This document shows positions 52,785 through 64,000 of a stretch of 64,000 bases of DNA, one piece after another. Positions within the stretch are counted from its first letter, which is position 1; every line of letters starts with the position of its first letter. The translations under genes were made by a program, and so were the position numbers. The stretch lies in contig NZ_CP024847.1 in assembly GCF_002892535.1 (NCBI RefSeq), positions 744,001-808,000 of the forward strand, in the 5' to 3' direction. Below the pieces are notes generated by a model that made no database searches, was not told the DNA's origin, and saw only the letters and a program-made list of their open reading frames with translations. This stretch comes from Aquella oligotrophica. GTDB taxonomy: Bacteria > Pseudomonadota > Gammaproteobacteria > Burkholderiales > UBA11063.

Positions 52785-53612
52785 TTGTCTATTATATCTG
52801 CTTGCAAATTTTTTGGTGTATCCCGGAGCGGATATTACAAATATTTATTAGCCAACCGTAATAAAGCTGTGTTAACAGAAACTATGGTAATGGATAGTAT
52901 CAAAGCTATCTACATTAAAAGTAAAGGTCGCTATGGTTACCGTAGAATACGTGATACTTTAACATCAAAGCAAGGTATGGTAATAAGTTATAAGAAGGTT
53001 TTACGCTTAATGCGCAAACTTGGCCTAAAGTCTAGGATTAGAAAGAAGCGTAATTTTTTTGGAAATGAAAATTTACTGGCAGCTAATATTCTAAACCGGA
53101 AGTTTCAAAGCAATTTACCTAATAGAAAATTAGTTACTGATATTACTTATTTAAAGGTTAGAGGAGTAAATTATTATCTCTCCGTAATTTATGATTTATT
53201 TAACAATGAAGTAAAATCATATGAGCTAAGTAAATACAATGATAATCCGCTAGTAATAGAGACTATCAAACGAGCATTCCCAAGTATGAGTAATGATCAG
53301 CTTATTCTACATAGTGATCAAGGTTCACAGTACACATCTATTGCCTACACATCTTTATTAAAATCACTAGGTATAACAAAGAGCATGTCCAGGAGAGGTA
53401 ATTGTTTGGATAATGCATGTATTGAGAGTTTCTTTGGACATTTGAAAAGTGAGAGTATTTATTTAGAGCAAATAAGTACTTACGAAGAATTAAAATTATT
53501 AATTGATGAGTATATCTATTTTTATAATAATGATAGAATACAGCGCAAATTAAGAAAAATGGCTCCGATTGAATATCGAAACCATTTTGAATCTACCAGA
53601 GGCTTTTTATAA
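52785..53612 (+). CDS. IS3-family transposase OrfB (integrase core)
   Basis: The frame is 275 codons long and open upstream to the frameshift site, so the TTG start at 52785 is formal. The HTH_21-like region 'SRGRYGYRRI'-type sequence is present as 'KGRYGYRRIRDTL'. The DDE residues are in 'VTDITYLKVRG', 'LHSDQGSQYTS' and 'NACIESFFGHLKSE'. The expected product is the OrfAB fusion. Confidence 0.92.
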   Translation: MSIISACKFFGVSRSGYYKYLLANRNKAVLTETMVMDSIKAIYIKSKGRYGYRRIRDTLTSKQGMVISYKKVLRLMRKLGLKSRIRKKRNFFGNENLLAANILNRKFQSNLPNRKLVTDITYLKVRGVNYYLSVIYDLFNNEVKSYELSKYNDNPLVIETIKRAFPSMSNDQLILHSDQGSQYTSIAYTSLLKSLGITKSMSRRGNCLDNACIESFFGHLKSESIYLEQISTYEELKLLIDEYIYFYNNDRIQRKLRKMAPIEYRNHFESTRGFL

Positions 53613-53667
53613 TCTGTCCACTATTTGGGGAGCAGATCAGAGTGGTGCTTTTTTGTTATTATCTATT

Positions 53668-54036
53668 CTATTCCGCCACTGTGTGGAGTTCTTCCTTAAA
53701 TTTACGTGCACTACGAATATTTTTGGTATGTTCTTTATCCTTGTAATGTGCAATGTTATGTGCTAAATCATCTTTTAGCTGGTCAATTGCTGCATAAATA
53801 TCTTCAGATTCAACCAGTGCGCCAAAATTCTTTTCTGGGGTTTTTATACTGACCTCAGCATAAAAAATCTTACCCGAGTTATGACTGTTACTTACTTTAC
53901 CTAAGCGTAGATTAAATGATGCCGCAGCTCCAGCTTCTGGAAAATATTTATCTAATGCCGACATCTTTTCTGTTGCGTACAATTTGATTGCATCAGTTAA
54001 ATCAAAATCTTTGCATAAAATTGATAAATTTTTCAT
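53668..54036 (-). CDS. hpf: Ribosome hibernation promoting factor
   Basis: The protein has 122 residues of the short HPF/RaiA family, which stabilises idle ribosomes as 100S dimers. The N-terminal half 'LSILCKDFDLTDAIKLYATE' and 'ESEDIYAAIDQLKDDLAHNI' (about 77-96) match the family fold. The gene usually lies with rpoN, ptsN and hprK; here it is alone, far from hprK. AGGAA precedes the start. The upstream stretch 54037-54279 holds a GAGCTA-TTA-TAGCTC palindrome (54114-54128) and no gene. Confidence 0.9.
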   Translation of the reverse strand: MKNLSILCKDFDLTDAIKLYATEKMSALDKYFPEAGAAASFNLRLGKVSNSHNSGKIFYAEVSIKTPEKNFGALVESEDIYAAIDQLKDDLAHNIAHYKDKEHTKNIRSARKFKEELHTVAE

Positions 54037-54279
54037 GGACAGTTCCTTTCGTCTTTGATACTTGCCATAACTTTTAAAACATAGTTAGTCTTATGGAAAA
54101 CATAACCATTATAGAGCTATTATAGCTCGAAAATGATCAATTCGCGAATAAATTTATTATTGTTTTTAGCTATGGAAAATCTGATTATGCTACAATCCAT
54201 TCAATTGAAAAAGTTAAGGTGTGAAAACTTCTTTTCAGAATAAATAATTATATTAAACGTTTTAAGAAAAATTAATTTT

Positions 54280-55419
54280 ATGTTATTAGCATGTTTTGCA
54301 ACAACTGTGCGTGGGCTTGAAGAATTATTAGCTACTGAATTAAAAGAGCTTGGTGCTGAAGAAATTAGAATTGTTAATGCTGGAATGGAGTTTAATGCTT
54401 CATTGTCAAACATAATGGCAATGAATTTAAACTCACGTTTGGCAAGCAGAATTATGATTCGGCTTGGCTATTCTGGTTATCGCCATGAGGATGACATTTA
54501 CCGTCTGGCACGAAAGATAGACTGGCTTGACTGGTTTCATAGTGGTAATAGTATCAAGGTTGCTACTTCCGCAATTCAAAGCCCGTTAAAGAGTCTAGAC
54601 TTTGTGACATTAAAAGTAAAAGATGCTATTTGTGACTACTTTAATGAAAAAGTGGATTCGCGTCCAGATGTTAATAAAGTTGAGCCAGATATGCGAATTT
54701 ACAATTTTCTCACCAAAGACACGGTAACTATCTATCTAGATACTTCTGGTGATACTTTATTTAAGCGTGGCTATCGTAGGCTTAAACTTGAGGCACCAAT
54801 CCGCGAAAATCTTGCTTCAGGCTTGATCCAATTAAGTGGTTGGCAGCCTGATCAAGCTTTTTATGATCCCATGTGTGGCAGTGGAACTTTGGCTGTGGAA
54901 GCAATTGGGATTGGATTAAATCTAGCGCCTGGGCTTAACCGAAATTTTGCTTTTGAAAAGCTAGCTAATTTTGATTCTGATAATTATCAAAGAATACAGG
55001 CATTGGCAAAGAAAAAAGAGAATCGTGAACGCAAGTTAAAAATTTATGCTAGCGATATCAACCGTAAAGCTATTGAAATTGCTCGGCAAAATTTTCAGCA
55101 AATTAAGCTTGAAGAATATGTTGAATTTAGCTATGGGGATTTTTTATCTAAAAAAGCTCCTGCTGAAAGTGGTGTTTTACTTACTAACCCACCATATGGG
55201 GTTCGTCTTGAAGAACTTGATCGACTTACAGAATTATATCCTCAAATAGGCAATAAACTGAAGCAAAATTTTGCGAACTGGAATTGTTATTTCTTTACTG
55301 CTGATTTGCGGATGCCAAAATTAGTACGCTTAAAACCAAGTCGTAAAATACCTGTATATAATGGTGCACTAGAATGTCGGCTTTATGAATTTAAAATGGT
55401 TAGTGGATCTAACCGTTAA
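54280..55419 (+). CDS. rlmL: THUMP-domain 23S rRNA guanine-N2-methyltransferase (RlmL N-domain type)
   Basis: The protein has 379 residues and corresponds to the N-terminal half of E. coli RlmL (m2G2445). A THUMP RNA-binding region covers about 45-155, followed by a SAM-dependent domain with 'AFYDPMCGSGTLAVEAIGIG' (about 192-211) and the catalytic 'VLLTNPPYGVRLEELDRL' (about 302-319). The second methyltransferase half (RlmK) is absent, as in many bacteria where the two are separate. Its exact rRNA target is inferred from the family. Confidence 0.88.
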   Translation: MLLACFATTVRGLEELLATELKELGAEEIRIVNAGMEFNASLSNIMAMNLNSRLASRIMIRLGYSGYRHEDDIYRLARKIDWLDWFHSGNSIKVATSAIQSPLKSLDFVTLKVKDAICDYFNEKVDSRPDVNKVEPDMRIYNFLTKDTVTIYLDTSGDTLFKRGYRRLKLEAPIRENLASGLIQLSGWQPDQAFYDPMCGSGTLAVEAIGIGLNLAPGLNRNFAFEKLANFDSDNYQRIQALAKKKENRERKLKIYASDINRKAIEIARQNFQQIKLEEYVEFSYGDFLSKKAPAESGVLLTNPPYGVRLEELDRLTELYPQIGNKLKQNFANWNCYFFTADLRMPKLVRLKPSRKIPVYNGALECRLYEFKMVSGSNR

Positions 55420-55426
55420 TGACTAA

Positions 55427-55502
55427 TGGTGGAGCGGATGAGATTCGAACTCATGACCAACGGATTAAAAGTCCGCTGCTCTACCGGCTGAGCTACCGCT
55501 CC
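55427..55502 (-). tRNA. tRNA-Lys (TTT), copy 1
   Basis: A 76-base cloverleaf with encoded CCA, acceptor GGAGCGG/CCGCTCC and anticodon loop CTTTTAA. It is identical in sequence to copy 2 at 55951-56026. Confidence 0.97.
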
Positions 55503-55510
55503 GGTATAGA

Positions 55511-55586
55511 TGGCGTCCCTAAGGGGATTCGAACCCCTGTTACCGCCGTGAAAGGGCGATGTCCTAGGCCTCTAGACGATAGGGAC
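55511..55586 (-). tRNA. tRNA-Glu (TTC), copy 1
   Basis: A 76-base cloverleaf with encoded CCA, acceptor GTCCCTA/TAGGGAC and anticodon loop CTTTCAC. It is identical in sequence to copy 2 at 56061-56136. Confidence 0.97.
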
Positions 55587-55593
55587 AAAAGAT

Positions 55594-55932
55594 TTAATTT
55601 TTTGGATTCAGGCTATTCCAGATTTGATTGACTTTTTGATTTGCATTTGTAAAGTCTTTAGTTGCTTGAATCAAACTTGATTCTGCATTACTGCTTCTGG
55701 TCTGCGCTTGCTGATATTCCTGCTGAGCTTCTTTTAGCTTTTTTTGAGCATCTTCCATTTTACTTTTGGCTTTTGCTAATGCTTCTGAAGCAGCTTTTTT
55801 CTCATCTTTAGCTTGAGTTAACTTATCATTGGTTGCTTGGTACGTATATTGTGCGGACATTAAGTCTGTCTGCGTATAAGCATAAAGGCTGCCAATGAAG
55901 CAACTTAGTGCTAGTATCTGCTTAAATTTCAT
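55594..55932 (-). CDS. Exported coiled-coil protein of unknown function, inside a tRNA cluster
   Basis: The protein has 112 residues. Residues 1-18 form a signal peptide ('FKQILALSCFIGSLYA'). The rest is a continuous Ala/Lys/Glu/Gln-rich helix ('ALAKAKSKMEDAQKKLKEA') predicted to form a coiled coil, like small periplasmic or adhesin-stalk proteins. It lies between two copies of a tRNA-Lys/tRNA-Glu pair on the same strand, ending 7 bases before tRNA-Glu copy 1. No obvious promoter of its own is visible, so it may be cut out of the tRNA precursor. Confidence 0.7.
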   Translation of the reverse strand: MKFKQILALSCFIGSLYAYTQTDLMSAQYTYQATNDKLTQAKDEKKAASEALAKAKSKMEDAQKKLKEAQQEYQQAQTRSSNAESSLIQATKDFTNANQKVNQIWNSLNPKN

Positions 55933-55950
55933 AATGGAAACTTAATAGAA

Positions 55951-56026
55951 TGGTGGAGCGGATGAGATTCGAACTCATGACCAACGGATTAAAAGTCCGC
56001 TGCTCTACCGGCTGAGCTACCGCTCC
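55951..56026 (-). tRNA. tRNA-Lys (TTT), copy 2
   Basis: A 76-base cloverleaf with encoded CCA, acceptor GGAGCGG and anticodon TTT. It lies 18 bases upstream of the coiled-coil protein gene in the transcript. Confidence 0.97.
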
Positions 56027-56060
56027 ACAGTTTAAATATGTCCTACTATATAAATAGAAC

Positions 56061-56136
56061 TGGCGTCCCTAAGGGGATTCGAACCCCTGTTACCGCCGTG
56101 AAAGGGCGATGTCCTAGGCCTCTAGACGATAGGGAC
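56061..56136 (-). tRNA. tRNA-Glu (TTC), copy 2
   Basis: A 76-base cloverleaf with encoded CCA and anticodon TTC, the same as copy 1. It follows tRNA-Arg in the direction of transcription. Confidence 0.97.
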
Positions 56137-56151
56137 ACTATAGTTTTATTA

Positions 56152-56228
56152 TGGCGCGCCCGAAGAGATTCGAACTCCTGACCCCTTGGTTCGTAGCCAA
56201 GTACTCTATCCAGCTGAGCTACGGGCGC
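56152..56228 (-). tRNA. tRNA-Arg (ACG)
   Basis: A 77-base cloverleaf with encoded CCA, acceptor GCGCCCG/CGGGCGC and anticodon loop CTACGAA. A34 would need deamination to inosine by TadA. Confidence 0.97.
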
Positions 56229-56235
56229 ACATAAA

Positions 56236-56327
56236 TGGCGGAGAAAGAGGGATTCGAACCCTCGATACGCTTTTGGGCGTATGCTCCCTTAGCAGGGGAG
56301 TGCCTTCGACCACTCGGCCATCTCTCC
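56236..56327 (-). tRNA. tRNA-Ser (GCT)
   Basis: A 92-base tRNA with a long variable arm (CATACGCCC...), acceptor GGAGAGA, encoded CCA and anticodon GCT. It is the first gene of the cluster. Confidence 0.97.
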
Positions 56328-56361
56328 ATCCGAGACTAAGCTGTCTCGCTTAGAGTACGGT

Positions 56362-56390
56362 ATTATAGCCAAAGTGCCACATACTGTCAA
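56362..56390 (-). promoter_or_regulatory. Consensus promoter of the tRNA cluster
   Basis: TTGACA (56385-56390) and TATAAT (56362-56367) on the minus strand are both perfect with a 17-base spacer, about 28 bases upstream of tRNA-Ser. The sequence after the -10 (ACCG) resembles a stringent-response discriminator. Confidence 0.9.
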
Positions 56391-56562
56391 CTATTTTTAT
56401 AAAAAAGTTATTCCCATGAAGTATTGACATTATTAACTACTTGCTTTAATTTCTGATAATTTTAATTGGCGTATTTGTGATATTTTTATTGTCAAAATTT
56501 TATGAACCAGCTATAATAAGCACCTTTCTTTATGAGAATAATGATATAATTTAAATTAGTAT

Positions 56563-56601
56563 AATTATATTATCTAATTATATTATCTAATTATATTATC
56601 T
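56563..56601 (+). repeat. Three tandem 13-base repeats upstream of dksA
   Basis: AATTATATTATCT is repeated three times perfectly, 36 bases before the dksA start. Each unit contains TATATTAT, so copy number would move or duplicate a possible -10 region. Confidence 0.85.
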
Positions 56602-56636
56602 AATTTTACTTTTTGTTTGCATTTTTAGGGATTCAC

Positions 56637-57074
56637 ATGGTTAAACAATTTAATCCGGAAACTATGACAGATGATGATATATTGCAAATGGCAGATTCTG
56701 ATTACATGAATGAGGTTCAGTTAGCCTTTTTTAAAAAAAGATTGATTGCGCTGGAGTCTGAGATGGTCGAAAATGCTAAAAAGACAACGCAAGCCTTCCA
56801 GGAGCAAGAAACTAACTACATAGCGGATCCATCTGATCGTGCAACCATAGAGGAGGAGTACGCGCTTGAGCTAAGAACTCGAGATCGGGAGCGTAAGTTG
56901 CTGCAGAAAATTCGTTCTGCGCTTGAGCTTATAGGAAGTGGTGAATATGGTTTTTGTGAGGATACTGGAGAGCCTATTGGCTTGAAACGGTTGCTTGCCA
57001 GACCTACCGCGACTCTTAGTATTGAGGCTCAAGAGAGGCGAGAGAAAATGCAAAAACATTTTGCCGAGGATTAA
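56637..57074 (+). CDS. dksA: RNA polymerase-binding transcription factor DksA
   Basis: This coiled-coil protein enters the polymerase secondary channel and acts with ppGpp to repress rRNA promoters. It has 145 residues from the ATG at 56637, which has AGGGA five bases upstream; the longer frame would start at a TTG. The coiled-coil tip is in 'DPSDRATIEEEYALELRTRD' (the two Asp residues near the start). The zinc-finger region reads 'YGFCEDTGEPIGLKRLLARP' and then 'LSIEAQERRE', so only one of four cysteines remains, as in zinc-free DksA variants of other proteobacteria. It lies just before an rRNA operon. Confidence 0.92.
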   Translation: MVKQFNPETMTDDDILQMADSDYMNEVQLAFFKKRLIALESEMVENAKKTTQAFQEQETNYIADPSDRATIEEEYALELRTRDRERKLLQKIRSALELIGSGEYGFCEDTGEPIGLKRLLARPTATLSIEAQERREKMQKHFAED

Positions 57075-57088
57075 TTGGATTAATTGAA

Positions 57089-57120
57089 TTAGCCCGTATA
57101 TACGACGGGCTAATTTTTTT
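57089..57120 (+). terminator. Intrinsic terminator of dksA
   Basis: TTAGCCCGT and ACGGGCTAA form a perfect 9-base-pair stem around ATATACG, followed by a run of T residues. Confidence 0.9.
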
Positions 57121-57904
57121 GTTGTAATAGTTTTTATTGCTTTTATGGTGTGAAAGTAGGCAAATTTAGTTCGTTGGTTTTAATAACATGTATTGTATTA
57201 TATACTGTCGAAATGTCATGGGGTTTATTAATCTAATTTTTAAGTGGTTCTTTTAATATTGTATTAATTAAGTTAGTAAGTTTATCATTGCTTACCAAGT
57301 TAAGGTTGTGTACTGAGTTATCAGTGCAAAGAAATTAGCTTAGTAGCCCTTTCAGACTTTCTTGTTGTTTTGTTGTTTGTGTATTTTAGTGGGTAGGTGT
57401 AGAGGAGCTTATTAATTAATGGGTTATACTCTCTACGTTTGTTTTACGGGTCCTAGATATTAATTATGTCTTATTCGAATTCTATTGCCGTGCTTTCCTC
57501 GCTCTTTGCTTGGTATCTAGAGTTACGTACGCATAATATTTCTTTTCTTGGTTTTGATGTGAGCTTGTCCTTTTTGGGTAAAGTAATAAGCGCTGTGATA
57601 GAAACATGATGTTTGCAAAAAACATCTATTATTGCTTTTATCAATAACTTACTTTATCCTGAGTTTGTGTTTTAAGTTTAAATAGGTTTGATTATTTGGT
57701 CTATAAATTATTATCAGGTGGTTTTGAAATATTATGTTGCTGGTGATGGCTGAGTTTAATAGATTTCAATTTTTACTCCGCTTCTATGCTATTTAATATT
57801 ATTTTAGTTAGTATGGTTTTAAGTGATTTATTTTAAATGCTTTTGATTCTTCTCGGGATTTTAGTTGGTTGCTGAAATAATTAGTGTAAATTTGTTAAAA
57901 ACTT
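57121..57904. other. Gene-free AT-rich region upstream of the rRNA operon
   Basis: No coding frame with a ribosome binding site is seen. The stretch is very T-rich on the plus strand, as expected for UP-element-like and spacer DNA upstream of rRNA promoters. Nothing else is recognised. Confidence 0.5.
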
Positions 57905-57933
57905 TTGACATAGAAGTTTTGTTTGTGTAATAA
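57905..57933 (+). promoter_or_regulatory. rRNA operon promoter
   Basis: TTGACA (57905-57910) with a 17-base spacer and TAATAA (57928-57933). It lies about 245 bases before the 16S gene, with A/T tracts upstream. Confidence 0.8.
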
Positions 57934-57981
57934 TAACGTTCTCCCCAAAAGGAATCGATTGGGAAAAAGAGAAACAAAACA

Positions 57982-57992
57982 GATCTTTAACA
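57982..57992 (+). promoter_or_regulatory. BoxA antitermination site of the rRNA leader
   Basis: GATCTTTAACA matches the BoxA core (CTTTAACA) bound by NusB/NusE. The same sequence recurs before 23S at 60114-60124. Confidence 0.8.
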
Positions 57993-58003
57993 AGATAAAC
58001 AAT

Positions 58004-58021
58004 CAATAAATGTGAGGCATC
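58004..58021 (+). repeat. 16S precursor processing stem, left arm
   Basis: These 18 bases (CAATAAATGTGAGGCATC) are perfectly complementary to 59724-59741 beyond the 16S gene, forming the double-stranded stem cut by RNase III. Confidence 0.85.
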
Positions 58022-58179
58022 TAGCTATAGAAAAGGTAGTGCCGTGGAGTGGTTCTTAATTGAATTGTTTCATGGTGTTACAAAAAAAATAGCAGATGTC
58101 TAACGGGAAACCAAAGACGTCAAGCGAGTGTGTTCTAATGAATGCACTATAAAAAGAGTAGACTATAAGTCTAGGATTA

Positions 58180-59712
<1,533 letters not shown>

Positions 59713-59723
59713 GAGAATGGTTG

Positions 59724-59741
59724 GATGCCTCACATTTATTG
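59724..59741 (+). repeat. 16S precursor processing stem, right arm
   Basis: GATGCCTCACATTTATTG is the perfect complement of the left arm at 58004-58021. Confidence 0.85.
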
Positions 59742-59878
59742 GTTGTTTATAGTAGTTAAGATTAGAAGTACTGGGTAGAAATACAGAGTATAAAAAATGC
59801 GAGTAATGCGCGGAGCGAAATTGCAAAGTTTAGTGATCTAAATGAGCAATTGAGCGACAAAGTAGTACGAAGACATTT

Positions 59879-59954
59879 GGGGGATTAGCTCAGCTGGGAG
59901 AGCACCTGCTTTGCAAGCAGGGGGTCGTCGGTTCGATCCCGTCATCCTCCACCA
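59879..59954 (+). tRNA. tRNA-Ala (TGC)
   Basis: A 76-base cloverleaf with encoded CCA, acceptor GGGGGAT/ATCCTCC (one wobble) and anticodon loop TTTGCAA, in the 16S-23S spacer. It precedes tRNA-Ile, the reverse of the common order. Confidence 0.97.
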
Positions 59955-59971
59955 GGTATAGGTGAGATAAC

Positions 59972-60048
<77 letters not shown>

Positions 60049-60113
60049 AGACAGAGTGTCTAATGTAGATGAGATTAAGATTAAGTCATTTATATTAAGT
60101 ACTTTGGTACTAA

Positions 60114-60124
60114 GATCTTTAACA
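60114..60124 (+). promoter_or_regulatory. BoxA antitermination site before 23S
   Basis: GATCTTTAACA, identical to the leader BoxA. The remaining spacer 60125-60441 has no gene; its end (60442-60459, TAAAATAATAGAGTCAAG) pairs with 63426-63443 as the 23S processing stem. Confidence 0.8.
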
Positions 60125-60452
60125 AGATGGATAGAGTTAGATATTAAAAATTTACCAACGCGTATATTATTAATGCTAATAATCTTTGTAATTCCGAATA
60201 AATCGGACTTACAAATCTTATAAGCATAAACTAAATTCAAAGTAGGTAACTACTTTGGAGTAAAGGATTATATGCGGGTAGATTGCATATGTAAAAAACT
60301 TAAGCAAAAAGAAACTCATACAGTAAAAAATAAAATCTTAGAGGTTTGGAAACGAATCTTTGAGAATCAGCAGTTTACTTGAATTTTTTATCGCGTTAAC
60401 TAAGCTGACAAAGTTAGCTATTAATACGGTAAAGAGACTATTAAAATAATAG

Positions 60453-63434
<2,982 letters not shown>

Positions 63435-63675
63435 ATTATTTTAGTAGTTTTAGTAAAAATACTGCAAAAGCATATGAAGTAAAAACGAGACGCAAGATGA
63501 CGTGATTTACATGAAATTAAATGAGGAGTCTTGTAACGAAGTTATTACAAATAGGCATGGCAGTACTGCTGAGATAAGTGTGAGAAGAGCTTAAGTAAAT
63601 AAACATAGTTAATATCAAAACAAAATCCATCTGTTAAACCGAATTCGCATAGTTCAAAAGAACGTGCAAAAGAAT

Positions 63676-63793
63676 TGCTTGGTGACAATAGAGACCTGGA
63701 ACCACTCCTTCCCATCTCGAACAGGACAGTGAAACGGGTGATCGCCGATGATAGTGTGGGGTATACCATGCGAAAGTAGGACATTGCCAAGCT
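63676..63793 (+). rRNA. rrf: 5S ribosomal RNA
   Basis: About 118 bases with paired ends (TGCTTGG / CCAAGCT). Conserved internal parts TCGAACAGGACAGTGAAACG and GCCGATGATAGTGTGGGG are clear. The 23S-5S spacer (63444-63675) holds no tRNA. Confidence 0.95.
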
Positions 63794-63805
63794 CCCATAC
63801 AAGAG

Positions 63806-63831
63806 AAAGACCCGGATAATACCGGGTCTTT
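63806..63831 (+). terminator. Intrinsic terminator of the rRNA operon
   Basis: AAAGACCCGG and CCGGGTCTTT form a perfect 10-base-pair stem around ATAATA, 12 bases after 5S. Confidence 0.9.
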
Positions 63832-64000
63832 ACATTTGTGGAGCCGAAATAGTTGATAGTAGACAATACGGCAACACAATAGCGTAAGCTGGGTAGCTCA
63901 CGCCTACCATGCTTCTTCAATCTGATTGAGTATATAAGCATTGACACATCGTACATCGGACTTACGACAATTTCAATTAGCAACAAATTAGCTACAAAAC

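Larger units (their letters stand above)
52323..53639 (+). mobile_element. IS3-family insertion sequence, 1317 bases
   Basis: The terminal inverted repeats are TGATCTGCTCCC at the left end and its complement GGGAGCAGATCA at the right end, extending imperfectly over about 25 bases. A 3-base direct repeat GAG flanks it (52320-52322, 53640-53642). Two frames with a slippery A6G encode the transposase. The element looks complete and recent. Confidence 0.93.
52308..53654. terminator. Intrinsic terminator split by the IS3 insertion
   Basis: AAAAAAGCACCA at 52308-52319 and TGGTGCTTTTTT at 53643-53654 are perfect complements that now flank the IS and its GAG repeat. Without the IS they form a 12-base-pair hairpin with loop GAG between marC (+) and hpf (-). 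The insertion is exactly in the loop. Confidence 0.85.

Noticed and set aside
55419-55631. Open frame of 70 codons on the plus strand
   Set aside because: It is the antisense reading of tRNA-Lys and tRNA-Glu; such frames are a familiar false annotation.

Overview
The window comes from an AT-rich bacterial chromosome. The 16S rRNA gene (for example its variable region with 'TTCTTTTGTCAGGGA'), the complete nuoG-N complex I genes, the carA/carB/pyrB/pyrI/pyrE set and a 6S RNA of proteobacterial shape point to a betaproteobacterium, probably on the Neisseriales side. This is inference from pattern recall, because no database search was possible.

Layout. 1-9056: end of a complex I operon (nuoG partial, then nuoH-I-J-K-L-M-N), all on +, closed by a terminator. 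9231-14979: a sugar-nucleotide operon (Gfo/Idh/MocA oxidoreductase, rfbA, rfbC, rfbB, rfbD, UDP-sugar dehydrogenase) feeding surface polysaccharide. 15142-16371: guaC behind a structured leader, then a 6S RNA gene on -. 16498-19242 (-): rsfS, a C-terminal-domain-only hprK, rapZ and a LysR regulator. 19449-23402: a PhyH-type dioxygenase and a class I nrdA with two predicted NrdR boxes. 23655-27380 (-): three LysR paralogues and a two-gene envelope-protein unit that includes a 38-residue lipoprotein. 27597-35107: polA, an unknown 56-residue protein behind a strong promoter and a folded leader, a secreted chitin/peptidoglycan-hydrolase-like lipoprotein, an exported Ntn-hydrolase and asparaginase. 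35119-37434: tRNA-Asn, maf, a short RNase E/G and a GyrI-like protein. 37595-41005: a three-gene candidate defence module (N6-adenine methyltransferase, DUF262 protein, HEPN nuclease), bounded downstream by an IS5-type element and a decayed stretch. 42625-49012: the pyrE-carA-carB-pyrB-pyrI operon behind a complete-looking transcription attenuator. 49250-55419: small lipoprotein, LysE and MFS exporters, marC, an IS3 element sitting in a terminator loop, hpf and an RlmL-like methyltransferase. 55427-56327 (-): a six-tRNA cluster carrying a protein gene between two copies of a Lys-Glu tRNA pair. 56637-57074: dksA. 57905-63831: a complete rRNA operon (16S, tRNA-Ala, tRNA-Ile, 23S, 5S).

How it fits together. 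Most of the window is housekeeping: respiration, pyrimidine and deoxynucleotide synthesis, translation and growth control (6S, DksA, HPF, RsfS, rRNA). The accessory parts are the 37.6-42.2 kb module with its IS5 element, the IS3 element at 52.3-53.6 kb, and the secreted or small proteins at 25.5-26.3 kb and 30.4-34.1 kb. The best candidates for something undescribed are the methyltransferase-DUF262-HEPN module and the 56-residue gene with its structured leader. The pyrimidine attenuator is the clearest regulatory find.
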